From Cercophora sp. LCS_1 (Eukaryota; Ascomycota; Sordariomycetes; Sordariales; Lasiosphaeriaceae): a DNA stretch of 64,000 bases. The stretch lies in assembly GCA_036250225.1 (NCBI GenBank), contig JAPZLL010000017.1, positions 124,001-188,000 of the forward strand, read 5' to 3'. Positions 1 to 11,508 of the stretch are shown here, piece by piece. The notes under the pieces were generated by a model. The model had not been told where the DNA came from and did no database searches. It saw nothing but the letters and a program-made list of their open reading frames with translations. Each line of letters begins with the position of its first letter. The stretch's first letter is position 1. The translations under genes and the position numbers were made by a program.

Positions 1-1293
1 GTTCGATATCGAGGAGCGATTCAAATGGGCAGAAGGGCGCGAAACCACGTACGAGGAAGACTGGGCATACTGTCTCCTGGGAATTTTTGGCGTCTTCATG
101 CTGCCGAACTATGGCGAGGGGAGGGATTATGCCGTCCGCCGGCTGCGGAAGGAGATTGATGAGGTTTCAGAGCAGCCACAGCGACGAGAAAGCCGGCCAG
201 ATCCGTCGATCATGATCCCATTCAGCCGCGATGGAGACTTTGTCCAGAGGCAGGGTCTCCTCGACCAGATGTCCCAAAAATGCGGCCAGCCAGGGTCTCG
301 CACTGCACTCGCCGGCCTGGGTGGCGTCGGGTGCGTATTCCTCCGCTCTGCACAGGAAACAGTCATGGCTAACCGCTGTGAAGTAAGTCTCAACTGGCTA
401 TCGAATACGCATACCAGACCCGAGACCGATCGCCTGAAGCGTGGGTCTTTTGGGTACATGCGAGCAATGCCGCCCGCTTCGAGCAGAGCTTCCGAGAAAT
501 CGCAGAGCACGTCAAAATCCCAGGCCGGCATGATCCAAAGACCAACATATTCCGGCTAGTGCGCGGTTGGCTGGGTGACAAAGAAAACGGACTTTGGCTG
601 CTTATTCTGGACAATCTGGATGACGCCAGCTTCTTGACGGCTTTGCGTGTCAACGGAGACGAGCGCCCCGCCGACATCGATGGCACGAACTCGCAGCCGC
701 TTCTCTGCTGCCTCCCTCAGTGCCAGCATGGGTCTATTCTCGTCACGTCCCGAAGAAGAGAGGCTGCGTCAGAGATGGTCGAGGACCGGAATATTATTGC
801 AGTCGATCCGATGGACAAGGAAGATGCGGTGGCACTCTTGTAAAGAAAGCTGCCCAAGTACGAAGTGGGCGATTGTATGGACGAGCTCGCTGCAGCACTC
901 GAGTACATGCCGCTCGCTATCGTTCAGGCGGCTGCTTATATTTCACAGACATGGCCGCCATGCTCGGTACAGCAATATCTTGATAAGTTCCGGAAGAGTG
1001 ACCGCAAAAAAGCAGGTCTTCTCAGCTACGAAAGCGGAAAGCTTCGTCGGGATCTGAGCGCTAAGAACTCGATCCTCATCACCTGGCAGATGTCATTTGA
1101 CCACATCCGTGAGATTCGGCCATCAGCGGCCCGCATTCTATCGCTTATGAGCTTTTGCGACCGGCAAGGCATTCCAGCAAGTCTACTTAAGGGTCAAGAT
1201 GGGGAGCCAGGTTGGAGGCAAGAGCAGCATCAGAGGCCAAGACATGACATTGCAGACGGTGGCGATGGCGAAGTATTTCGACGGGGCGGTAGT

Positions 1294-1328
1294 GATGGAG
1301 ATGGAGATGGAGATGGAGATGGAGATGG
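1294..1328 (+). repeat. GATGGA hexanucleotide microsatellite inside the NB-ARC/TPR pseudogene
   Basis: About six tandem GATGGA units, read in frame as an Asp-Gly repeat, followed by an acidic Ser/Asn/Asp/Gly-rich stretch to about 1400. It sits between the NB-ARC region and the TPRs. The repeat length is a multiple of three, so slippage would not shift the frame. Confidence 0.85.
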
Positions 1329-1776
1329 TGAAGGCGACAGCAACGGCAACGACAATGAGGATGGCAATGGCAGCAGTGATGGCGAGGAAGATGACAGATT
1401 TAACGGCGACATCATCACATTGAGAAATTTCTCGTTCATCTCAACCAATGGAGACGGGAAAACGTTTGAAATGCATCGGCTGGTGCAAATAGCGACGCTG
1501 GAATGGCTTGAAGCCCACGGAGAGCAGGATTATTGGAGGCACAGATTTCTTAAAAGGCTCTGCGAACGTCTTCCAACAGGCAGGTACGAGAACTGGGCGA
1601 AATGCCGAGCGCTATTTCCGCATGCCAAGTTGGCAGCAACCGTTGCTCCAAAAGAATAGGAGTCGTTGCTGGACTGGGCGACAGTACTATACAAGGCAGC
1701 TTGGTATGCATCGGAAATACACAATGGAGCAGAAGCGGAGAAAATGGCTATACAAGCGATGAAAGTGATGAAGAAG

Positions 1777-2260
1777 GTACTGGGGTTGGAGCATCCTAAT
1801 ACATTAGCCAGTATAAATAACCTGGCGTTAACGTATCGGAATCAAGGCCGATTAGCAGAGGCTGAGGAGCTGATGGTACAAGTGGTGGAGACGAGAAAAA
1901 GGGTACTGGGGTTGGAGCATCCTAATACATTAGGCAGTATACATAACCTGGCGTCAACGTATTGGAATCAGGGCCGATTAGCAGAGGCTGAGGAGCTGAT
2001 GGTACAAGTGGTGGAGACGAGAAAAAGGGTACTGGGGTTGGAGCATCCTAATACATTAGGCAGTATACATAACCTGGCGTCAACGTATTGGAATCAGGGC
2101 CGATTAGCAGAGGCTGAGGAGCTAATGGTATAAGTGGTGGAGGGGAAAAAAAAGGTGCTGGGATTGGAGCATCCTAGTACGGTAAGAAGTATGGAAGGCC
2201 TCGCCGTTATCTGGGAAGCCCAAGGCCGCCTTGATGATGCATTGGACTTGATGAGTTAGT
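1777..2260 (+). repeat. Tandem 126-bp TPR units (42 residues each)
   Basis: Units start at 1777, 1903, 2029 and (diverged) 2155. Each encodes the TPR_12 pattern V-L-G-L-E-H-P-N-T-L ... N-L-A ... Y-x-N-Q-G-R-L-A-E-A-E-E-L-M-V-Q-V-V-E-T. Units two and three are almost identical in DNA until the end of unit three, where a CAA-to-TAA stop and other transitions appear. Near-identical units imply recent unit amplification, as is known for repeat domains of fungal NLRs. Confidence 0.9.
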
Positions 2261-2376
2261 GTGTTCAACTTCAACAGAAAGTACTTGGTCCAGATCATCC
2301 CGACTCAAAGCGCAGTATTCGTACACTGCAGAAGTGGCAAGAAGGGAGTAGCGCAAGCAGACGGGGTCAGAGCTAG

Positions 2377-3089
2377 GATTCGGCTTAGATTGATCTGAAA
2401 ACAGAGCTGTAACCAGAGTAACTACTTCGGTGCAATAAAGCCTATTAGAGCCATCCGTTTCTAATTTCACTATTCTGGGACGGTGTCCAGCATAGGTGCT
2501 TGGTTGACCGGACGGTTTGCCAACTGATGTTGTGGGCTTGTGGAAGCAAGACAGCGCTGTGGACGGACATCTAACAGCGGGAGGGGGCACGGTAGAAGTG
2601 TGAGGAACCTAAAAATGGATCCAGGACAAACAAAGAATATCTGACAATTTGGAAGCGTGTTTGGCTAGTAACTGTAAATACCTGACTCGGTTTACGAGAC
2701 AATACCATTTGTTAATAAGTAAACTACTGGGCTTTGGGATGTCCCAAAGAAGTACTATCTTGAACACGCAAAACATCGCAGTGGGAAGACTCTAAGTGTG
2801 GGCCGAGGCCTAAGTTTAGGTGTGAAGAGGTACCGAGACCAGCACGGGGGCGAGTACTTGGTTACGTAATCAAGTCACCCATCGATTCCACATTAGATAC
2901 CCAGGGAGCCATTTCGGAGGATGGAGATCGAGGCGGTGAAGAATCCACAATTGTTTGGAGAATGCCCCGTGTTTGGCCCCTTTTCAACAAGACTTCTGAG
3001 GTTCTCAGATTTGTCTTCGCATCCAAATTTGCCACCTAACTTGGTTATTCGACCTGGTAGCAACAGCACAATGCCCCAGAACCTATGGT
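2377..3089. other. Intergenic, no gene seen
   Basis: Runs between the TPR pseudogene and the 3' end of the minus-strand HET gene. Short open frames on both strands show no family motif or splice support. I see no RNA gene or repeat here. Confidence 0.6.
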
Positions 3090-5420
3090 CTACACCAGTC
3101 GATATGTGTACCACCCACCGCTTTCACCGTCATATGCTTCGCAAATCGTATCTTCTTCCTTGCCGTGACAACTCTCCATCCATTCATCTAGCAGAACCGA
3201 CTCCACGAACGCAAACCCCGTTCTTTCAAACTCCCCGGGCTTCCGTCCTGTTGGCTGGAGTAGCAGGCAGGAAGCATGTTGAGGGCCTTCGTCTCGTTGT
3301 TGTTTCGCAATGTATGAAATCGGCGCAATGATAAACTCTGAGCCAACCTGCTCCCGCGAAGCACAACCATCCCAGACGGCTTCGACGGGAAATGTCCGTT
3401 CATTTCCGTCCACATCCATCAACGAGAAACACAAAGCCTGAAAATTACCCTGATTGTGGTCATCCCAAGCAGCAATGCGCACCCGCCAGACTGGGCCACG
3501 AACAGCAAGGTGTCCATCCTTGACGGGGCCGAATGGTCCACCATCCGTGTTGACTTCAACATCAAGAATCTGCATCAACATGCGATGACTGCCCACAACT
3601 GCGAAAAACAACTCAGCGTGCATGGAAGCCCACGACCACGAAGGCGCTGTGTACTGACCATGGTCATCCGGGCGACATCCGCGGACCTCACAGCGGGCTT
3701 GGCGCCACCATCTCAGACTCTGGGGTAAATCCCGCCGCCAATGGCCCGCCAGGTAATCGCTCCCTGCGAGTCCATACACGTTGGAAAACATGCTGGAAAT
3801 CCCAGAAATGGCGGCCAGTTTGTCCGAGTGTTTGGTGAGGCCGAGGCCAGAGTACTCTTGGACGTAGCCCCTCCAGCAGTCTGACCACTGCTTGTATTCG
3901 TCCTCCCCGAGATCAGGCGTATCCCTCCACCTGACCCGTGGTAAACTGTATTGCTCCCGATACAGCCGCAATGCAAACAGGAGGCTGTCGATCGAGATAT
4001 CAGGGAACCACTCGGTATACGTTTCTGTGGAGTCGTTGCTGGTCCACCAGACTTGGGAAAGGGTGAAATGCACCGTCCGCGGTGCAAGGATCCGTTCCTG
4101 GAGAACCCAGCCTCGACCGTTTAGTGGAGCGCCGAGTATCTGGTGTTGGTACATGTCCCCAGAGACAATCAAGACGGTTCCGGGGTCAAGTCCCCCAAAT
4201 ACTCCTGTCGAGCGTAATAGACATAAAGTGCCCAGCTGTCCATTGCGGTCGAGGAAGAGGCCCCCGGTAGAATCGGTAGCGTCAGTAGCGGCAAGATTAA
4301 CGTAGGTTTGTGAGTAGATGTCCGCCATGCGTGCCGCCTCCTGGGCCCAGTCCTCCTGGGAATCCTGGATAATACAGAGCGAGTCGATCCAGAGGTATTC
4401 CAATCCCAGTGACAAGGTAACCGACACAGCGTCTCGGAATGTCTTTGGAAGCATGTCAAAGTCGATTTTCTCACTCAACAGAGCCATGTTTCCTGTCTCA
4501 AGACAGAGCGGACGATGCTTTCCCCAGCAATGACTAAGTGTTGCGTAGCGAGTGTTTGGTTGCAGGTCGGAGGTGGCAATAAGACGAACGCTGAATCTAC
4601 CGCCGCCAGAGGGAGGGCCAACAATTTTCAACTGTAAAAGCCGGGTGGGCAGTGATGCAGGCCGGTCTGTCGACGGAAAAGACTGAGCTGAAAGCCAACG
4701 GCGGATCCTGGACAGTGCCCTGGGGACCGGCCGAGGCTGTGACTTGGTCGCGGGAGGACTCGTCCCACCAAGGGTCGGGCCTTCGACTTGAGTCGGGCCT
4801 TGAAGTTCTTGGATGCCAGGTCTTATCATCTCTGCATCCCGTTAGTCGGGTCAGAACGTGACAAGCGTTTAACCAAGGGAAAACTCTGTACCTAGCACGG
4901 GCCTTAGAGCCTGCGACTTCTCCAACCAGTGAATGCGGGGCGAGACGTCAATTGCCGAAGATGATGGGAATGTGCCATCCGCCAACTGGTTGAGGAAAGC
5001 AACTTCGATATCGCGCATGCACCTCATGAAAACAAACCCAAGCGTTGTATTCACTACTTTCTCAAGCATTGACGGGGCGCCAATGTTCCCCCCACGTTGA
5101 AGTTGATCCAGTCGAACCTTGCCGCAGAGCTCAGCATGGATAGCAGCACATAGAATGCACGTCTTCGCTGACTCTTTGAGTGCAAATATGGTGTGATGTT
5201 CCTCCGGCATCAGAGGAACGTGTGCACCTGGCGAGGGACGATCGGTTTGAATCAAGTATGTGGAATTTGGATCACCATGGTCAAAGGCGGGGTGGATTGA
5301 GAAGCCGTACCGTTTCAGTGCGGCGGATGACTGCCACGGCTGCTGGAAAATCCGCCGGCATAGGGTGCAAAGCGTGTGGTCCATGAACTGTGGATGATAT
5401 TCTTTGTCTTCGTCGTCCAT
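3090..5420 (-). CDS. HET-domain protein (heterokaryon incompatibility type)
   Basis: Two exons, complement(3090-4831, 4892-5420), 756 residues. The 60-bp intron (4832-4891) has GTACAG donor, CTAAC branch and GCAG acceptor, and splicing keeps frame (...R-P-V-L-E-M-I-R-P-G). Exon 1 encodes a Cys-containing N-terminal region (C-T-L-C near residue 18, C-I-L-C further on). The HET core follows: R-Y-A-T-L-S-H-C-W-G near residues 271-280, L-P-K-T-F-R-D-A-V, and L-W-I-D-S-L-C-I-I-Q-D near 322-332, then A-R-M-A-D-I-Y-S. A G-R-G-W-V-L-Q-E-R motif lies downstream. HET domains trigger cell death when fungal non-self recognition is activated; a specific partner cannot be read from sequence. No stops or frameshifts are seen. 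It is divergent from the NACHT gene at 5749, with 328 bp between the two ATGs. Confidence 0.9.
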
Positions 5421-5748
5421 ATTGGGCGGTTGGTGGTGGATTGTCGGGGATCTATTTCCTTGAAGTGTTTTGGTGTTGAGATTGCGCCAGCCGTCGGCGC
5501 TGGGGGATGGGTGTCTGGGGAATGCAGCTTTGGCCAGCTGTCAAGAGCTGCCAGGTGACAGCGCGCTGAGACTATTCCAGATTGGAGGAAGCTGCAGATG
5601 GCAGCCTGATCTCCTTGAATGGGCGCTCTCCAAGGCGCACTTTCCGACTGCGGCTTGCTGCAGATTGAGGGGTTTTCTTCCGCTCCCCGCGTGGCTCGTT
5701 GGCGACAAGAAATTCCTCCAAACCGTTATTTAGGCTCAACTCTCATCC
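5421..5748. promoter_or_regulatory. Shared divergent promoter region of the HET and NACHT genes
   Basis: The 328 bp between the start codons of a minus-strand HET gene and a plus-strand NACHT gene must hold both core promoters. I do not see a clear TATA box or an inverted repeat of note. The regulatory role is inferred from gene orientation only. Confidence 0.45.
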
Positions 5749-8692
5749 ATGGAGGCTCTTGCAGCCGTGGGCGTCGCGGCGGCCGCCGTCCAATTTCTCG
5801 ACTTTGGGAGCAGACTACTGGCAAAATCGTGGGAGGCCTGCCGAACGCGATCTGGGAGCGTCGTTGCGGCGACCAAGCTGTCTCGCGTAGCTGCAGACCT
5901 GCACGGCCTTGCCGTCGATGTGAGGGATGCCTCGGTCAGATTCTCGGCCGAGTGCCACGGAAACGCGGCCGACGGGCACTTCATCCGGCTCTGCGCCGAG
6001 TGCGAAGGCATCGTGGCCGATTTCGAGTTCATGTTTGAGCGGCTCCGGAAGACGGGCAAGGCCCCGCACGACAAGCTGCTGGCGGGATTGGGGATGAACG
6101 GCATCAGAAAGGTGTTTTGGGAAGAGGCCGATAACCCGCTCAAGGTCAAGGGCGAGGGTGACCTGAAAATGGTCAGTGCCATGGAGGGACGCATCCAAGA
6201 TGCGCGCAACCAAGCGGTGACGGCAGCAGTGTTCAGCCTGTGGTACGTCCGTTGCAATGGCGTCCTTACTTGAAGCCTTTTGGCTGTGCAAGCTAACGCA
6301 GCGTTTTCACAGGGAGGACTCCAAGAGAAAAGCGCGCCAAGATAAGGAGTTCGGCGCCAAGCTGGATAGTCTCATCACCGGACTGGAGAGGATTGAGGCG
6401 GCGATTCGTAACCAGCATGAAGGCCCAACTCCCGCAGTGTCACATCCACAGAGAGATGCATTTGCACCACAGTACGGAGGGCTGGTGGTGTCTATTCTCA
6501 ACGGTCTCTCTTCTCCCGCTGTGCAGGTCAGACACGAGCTGGCCGAAGTACTTTGGGACCGCAAATGGAGCGCCGACGACGGTGGGAATCTGCCGCCGCC
6601 CACGTCCGAGCTACCAGCCCTCAGTAATTCGGTCATACAAAAGTCTATCCTGAAGAGTATCGACTTCACCGACATGGAGATTCGATCCGAGGGCATCCTC
6701 GATTCGTTTGAGAACACTTGCGAGTGGGTGTTTGGGACGCCGGCACAGCATGAGGGTCGCGCTCTGTGGGCAAGCTTCCCCGAATGGCTGGAGACGCCCT
6801 CGGACAGGCCGTATTGGATCACAGGAAAGCCTGGCTCGGGCAAGTCAACGACAATGAAGCATATCCTCCAGAGTTCGCGACTTGACAAACACCTCAGGGT
6901 TTGGTCGGGTGGATTGCCCGTTCTCATCACCAGCTATTACGCCTGGAACTCGGGAACGGACCTCCAGAAGTCTCGGGAAGGCCTTTTACGTACGATTCTG
7001 TACCAAGCGCTCGCGTCCAACCCAAGCCATGTGCGGGAGGTAGTGCCTCGCCGATGGGCTTGGTTCAGCTCTCTCCGCCTGCCAACACACGCGCCACCCT
7101 GGGAGGAGTGGGAGCTCGAGGAGTCCTTCCACCGTCTCTTGCGTCTTTCGCAGCAAGACATGCGGCTGGCCATCTTTGTGGACGGACTCGACGAGTTTGA
7201 GGTCGCACCGGTGGCCGTCGTGGAGCTGATCAACAACATCACCAACACCGCCAAACACATCAAGGTCTGTGTGGCGAGCCGGCCGTGGACCGAATTCAAT
7301 GACGCGTTCCGACATAGCCCCACGATGGAGATGCACCTTTTGACACACCTTGACATTGCTGTCTTTGTCAACAGCAAACTTAGCGCAAACCAGGGGTTTG
7401 CTGAGCTCAAGGCCATCTACCCGGCCGAGGCGTCCAGCATCGCCGAGTCACTAACCATCAAGGCCAACGGCGTCTTCTTGTGGGTGGCTCTGGTGACGCG
7501 ATCCCTGCTGCTTGCGCTGTCGGAGGGCGAGAGCCTGAGCTCGCTGCAGAGTATTCTCGACCAGCTCCCCAGCGATATCCACTTGCTCTACAATGCCATC
7601 TGGGAGCGCATTAACCCGCGCAATCTGCGTGACGCATCGGCCATGGTGCAGATCGTGATGGCTTCGCGCGGCTCCCTACCCTGGTTTGTCATGTGGCTAG
7701 CCGACGAGTGGAGGTCAGGCTCGCTCTCCAACAGTGCTGCTGTCAACCAGGACGCAGGCCCATCAGCCCTACGGTCTCTGAAGCGCAGACTTGACACGCG
7801 AACCCGAGGTATTGTTGAGATCAGCTCCTACAAGCCAGAACGCTGCCATGTCGGCTTCTCCCACCGAACAGCCCACGATTGGGCACGGCGACCTGAGGTC
7901 TGGGAGCGGATATGCACAGCCTCTCCCGATGACTTCGACGCGCCTCTGTGCCTACTCCAAGCCGAGGTGCGATCTCTTGCATGTCACCGGTGGGTGCAGA
8001 TCCGTGGCCACGGTTCCGCTTGGAACACCGTGTGCCGGCTCCTGTGGTACGCATCACAGGTCGAGGACCGACCCTGTAACGTCACACCCCTTGTGCAAGC
8101 GTTGGACGGCTTAGACACCGAGATGGCTCGCATCTTCAAGTCTGGTTGGAATGCGTGGTTCCAGCCGCACCAAGTTACGGCTGACCCGACTCGCCATCCG
8201 CACTGGTCGACGTCACAGCCCAGCGTCATGCACGGCGCGCGATACGGCCGCCAGCTCATCAACAGCTTTGTTGGTCTATCTGCGCAGTTTTCCATCCTGC
8301 CCTACCTCCGAGCTAAGACACAATCCCAAAAGGCTCTGCTCCGTGATAAGGGCTCCCGCTCCTCCCTCGGCCTACTGGAGAACGCCGTGCTTGGTGTTAT
8401 GTATTACATGCCCAAAGCTGACGCCAAGATCCCCCCCGTTCCCGTCGACCAGCGGCTCCGGACGGTTAAGTATCTCGTCGAGAACGGCATCAAGGGCGCG
8501 GAATGTCATACCAGGGACGGGAGACGCGTCCCGATCAACACTCTCCTCCAGAGTAGCGGCAATCTGGGCTGGGGCGACGACGGCAAAACGGACCTACAGG
8601 ATTACGCGGATGAGGTATGTGTCTTGCTGACGCAAGTTGGCACTAGGAACAAGCTGGAGTCGTTGATCAGACGGTTTCGAATGTCATCGTGA
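5749..8692 (+). CDS. NACHT-domain STAND protein with fungal helical N-terminal domain
   Basis: Two exons (5749-6242, 6313-8692), 957 residues. The 70-bp intron has GTACGT donor, GCTAAC branch and CACAG acceptor; splicing gives ...F-S-L-W-E-D-S-K-R. The start M-E-A-L-A-A-V-G-V-A-A-A-A-V-Q-F-L-D-F-G resembles the helical N-terminal domain (Helo_like_N type) that often precedes fungal STAND receptors. NACHT motifs: Walker A G-K-P-G-S-G-K-S-T near residue 339, Walker B L-A-I-F-V-D-G-L-D-E-F near 450-460, then V-C-V-A-S-R-P-W sensor. The C-terminal ~450 residues contain no WD40, ankyrin or TPR array that I recognise, so the ligand-sensing part is undefined. The likely role is a cytosolic immune or incompatibility receptor. 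The gene is intact. Confidence 0.9.
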
Positions 8693-9052
8693 TCGCCATT
8701 TTCGTCCGCTTGCAAACCACCCTGCGCCCTGCCAGCAAATGTTGTATGGCGAGGGCTAATATCGAGGACGCAAGGTGAGAGCCTGCCTCCGCAGCCATCC
8801 TGTGACAGCTCCAGCGACGCGAACAGGCCTCTAGCAAAGGAAAGGAGTTGATTCTCCGCGTTGCTTCTATCATCTAGCTACGCTGAAACGCTACGCTTTT
8901 GTCTGGGGAAAACAGAACGGGGGTGCCTCTCGCTATGTCACAAAAACCAACTCTCAAAACCCTAAACCAGACAAGGCGAGGCATCAAGGTCCCTAACGAG
9001 ACCCAAACTCAACCGTCTTCAACCCCTCCACAACAGCCCAGTCAACACCCTC
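8693..9052. other. Intergenic, convergent 3' flanks
   Basis: Lies between the 3' end of the NACHT gene (+) and the 3' end of the dehydrogenase pseudogene (-). Nothing else is recognised. Confidence 0.6.
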
Positions 9053-10243
9053 CTACTTAACCACGACAACCACTTTATCAAACTCCTCCAGCACTTCCTT
9101 CGTCCACTGTCCCTCCCCGAGCATCTCGACATCTCCCACAGATTCCCGCCCAACGAACGGGTCAACCCACCGCACCTCAACTCCCAACTTTTTCAACTCC
9201 TTGCAAAGCTCAAGCCTAGGCGAGTTGCTCAGTACGCCTTGTCCGCGCTTGAATCCCAGTCCAACAACAACAACCCGTCCCTTTTTGTGTCCGCCCCAAA
9301 TCCAACCCACCAATCCTTCCTAGAACCCCTTCCACCAATTTCCTCAACAATCCTCCTCGCCAGAACAGCAGGGCGTTTCGCCATCGCCTCGCTCGCGTGC
9401 TTTAGCAACGGAAACTTTGAATTGAAAAGCAAATAATATGGGTTGACCGGGGTGCAATGTCCACCGACACTCGCCGACGGAGTGGAAGGCATGTAGCCAA
9501 ACGGCTTCGTGGTAGCGGCTTTGGCGACTTCGAATGGGTCAATGCCGTGTGCGATACAAGCGTCGGCCATCTCGTTGACGAAGGCGATGTTCATCATGCG
9601 CTAGCAGTTCTCGTAGAGTTTCGTCATCGCCGCAACTTCGGGGGAGACGGGGATGAGACTTTGGAAGATGGGGCTGTAGAGCCGGGTGATGGACGTCAAG
9701 GAGGCAGAGTCGAGGCCCGAGATGATCTCCGGGACAGTGGTCAGTGGGGGACCGGTGCGGCCTGGGTCGACGCGCTGGGTTGGATCAGTAACTTGGTGGA
9801 TGAGGAGGAGGGAGATGGCAAGAGATGGAGCTTGCTTCGGGAGACATTCAGCCCAAGAAGCTGTGCGATTTGCAGATGGGCAAGAGAAGTGCGCGCGTCA
9901 TCCCGACTGCGACAGATGACTTGATGACGATGGTCGCACCGGGACGAGCGTAGGTGTTAAGTACGCTCTCAAGGTACGATGTACCGACAGTCCTGTCAGA
10001 GCGCAGGAGGGTTGGGACTGAGATGAGAAAATGGGTGACGGGCTTAAGGTCCGTCGTGAAGGAGACATTCGACTTGCTTCTAAACTTCTCTTCCTGACGG
10101 AGCTGAGCGGCCCAGGCTGCAGACACCTCAAAGCCGAAAACACGGTACTCTCCCGAGAAGCCTTCGACGAGGTGTGTGCCGACGTAGCCTACCCCGATTA
10201 CGGCAACGACAGGGACGTCATCTTGGTAAATATTGGAAGCCAT
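9053..10243 (-). pseudogene. UDP-glucose/GDP-mannose family nucleotide-sugar dehydrogenase, decayed
   Basis: The start at 10243 gives an NAD-binding N-terminus (V-A-V-I-G-V-G-Y-V-G-T-H-L-V-E-G-F) and the S-V-P-T ... I-K-S-S-V-A-V-G-M-T-R segment. A TGA at 9848 follows, then M-S-P-E. A 61-bp GC-AG intron (9775-9835; GCAAGC donor, CCCAG acceptor) would join M-S-P-E to R-V-D-P-G-R-T exactly as in the family. The middle domain continues (P-E-I-I-S-G-L-D, M-T-K-L-Y-E-N-C) to a TAG at 9601 where Gln is usual (C-Q-R-M-M), then the active-site motif G-G-H-C-T-P-V-N-P-Y-Y-L. A one-base frameshift near 9310 is needed to reach the C-terminal domain (V-V-V-V-G-L-G-F-K-R-G-Q ... S-N-S-P). Family members oxidise a nucleotide sugar to its uronic acid with two NAD+. 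Two stops plus a frameshift make function unlikely. Confidence 0.82.
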
Positions 10244-11508
10244 TGGACTGGTTGGCTCCGAAGAATGGCTGAAAGAATAAAAAACCGGATTCGAACCGCT
10301 AGGTTGAAAGGGTTATTCACGGCTGTGACAGTTGGGAGAATTGTCAATGGTAAGGCTGCTGACAAAGATGACGAGATAGGCTTGCTATGGAAAGAGGAAA
10401 ACAACTGCCGGGTTTGAGAGATCATTATATATCCACAACCTCGCCTCTCTAGCCACTGAAAGAACCGCTAGATGAATCAAGGAGAGCTTGTGAGGTGTGG
10501 ATACCAGATCACGACCTGCGCAAAGGCCCCCGGCGAATGGTTCTACCACCTTCAGGTGAAACGGCGCGCGGTGAATCTGGGGAACTAGATACTTGGCCTA
10601 AAAACAAGATGAGGTGAACTATGGCGCTGCCGTAGTGGCGGCTGGGCTCATGGTAAGATATATCAGGTGGCGGCGTGTGCGATTGGCGACTTTCTGAAAA
10701 GGTGTGCCCTTGAATTTGCCATGTTATGGGCAAGACAAGCAGCAGACCAATAACTTACTCTTTGTAGTCAAAATGTGGCAATAGCTTGAATCACTGGAAC
10801 ATCCTCCATGGGGTTCGGGAAAAGAACGGCCCAGCAGGATAAGAGCGCTGAAATACAGGTTGGCCACACGGTTACTCCACAAACAAAACTGCAATGCCCC
10901 CGGCGTTGAATGCGTCTACGACCAAGATGAGACAGCAACAGATCACTTGAGGACGTTAATGACGAGCAAATGAGCGGCCTCTTCACAAATAACGCAGATC
11001 GGTTCAAAAAGCCTGAAGCTGAAACCAAGAAGACGTCAGCTGTGCCGGTGTTCGCTCTAACGCCCAAACTCGGCTTTTCATCCCAAGGTTGGCGTGATGG
11101 AGCCTCATGACTCCCACCCGCTGGCATGACGGGGTTCTCTCATAGTATCATTCGAAAGAGACCCAGGTCCACAGTTTTGACACTATCGCCACCGCGTGGC
11201 AAATGACGAGCTAACCTGCCATCCTAACACGGCCGTTGTCCTCGGGTCCTACTCTGAGGCAACCCGGCCCGTCGGTGCGCTGGAAATAGCGGCCAAAGCC
11301 CTCGGGTCAGGATGAAAACCACCAGTCCGAGAGGACCAGAATGGTCTGTCCAAAGGATGAGTGACTCACGGGCAACACCAAGGCCAGAAAGCGCGCACAA
11401 TCGGTTTTAGACAAAGCCAAGCAAAAGAAGTTCTCTTTGCGGCATTATCCCATTGGAGGAGAAATAAGCAAACAGCAAAAATGAACCCCCCACCTCCCCG
11501 CGAGGATC
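10244..11508. other. Intergenic, no gene seen
   Basis: About 1.3 kb upstream of the dehydrogenase pseudogene and up to the tRNA genes. Open frames are short and without motifs. Nothing recognised. Confidence 0.6.

Larger units (their letters stand above)
1..2376 (+). pseudogene. HET/NB-ARC/TPR (NLR-like) gene, 5' truncated by the window edge, with four in-frame stops
   Basis: The first codons read as the C-terminal end of a HET domain (R-E-T-T..ED-A-Y-C-L-L-G-I-F-G-V ... Y-G-E-G). An NB-ARC ATPase follows (G-L-G-G-V-G-K-S Walker A, L-L-I-L-D-N-L-D-D Walker B, S-I-L-V-T-S-R) and then kinesin-light-chain type TPRs. A 53-bp intron (331-383: GTGCGT...GCTAAC...AAG) sits inside the P-loop codons; removing it restores G-V-G-K-S-Q-L-A. 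The frame then stays open through the TPRs except for TAA 841, TAG 1657, TAA 2131 and TAG 2257. In each case the protein reads on in the same frame on both sides. The stop at 2131 replaces a CAA (Gln) that is preserved in the neighbouring TPR units, and the others fit CAA/CAG to TAA/TAG. The final stop is 2374-2376. Such proteins are cytosolic STAND receptors of fungal non-self recognition. C-to-T changes at CpA fit RIP, so this copy is probably dead. Confidence 0.85.

Noticed and set aside
127..531. Long antisense frame over the NB-ARC pseudogene
   Set aside because: It mirrors the codons of the real frame and has no motif; the plus-strand NB-ARC motifs explain the sequence.
1777..2260. Tandem repeat considered as a CRISPR array
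   Set aside because: The units are contiguous 126-bp coding TPRs without spacers, in a eukaryotic genome.
9457..9924. 155-codon plus-strand frame over the dehydrogenase
   Set aside because: Antisense to a clear dehydrogenase match; the open frame is a composition effect.
10280..10320. GGATTCGAACCGCTAGG, another tRNA-like B-box
   Set aside because: No cloverleaf could be built, and it lies in the 5' flank of the dehydrogenase pseudogene.
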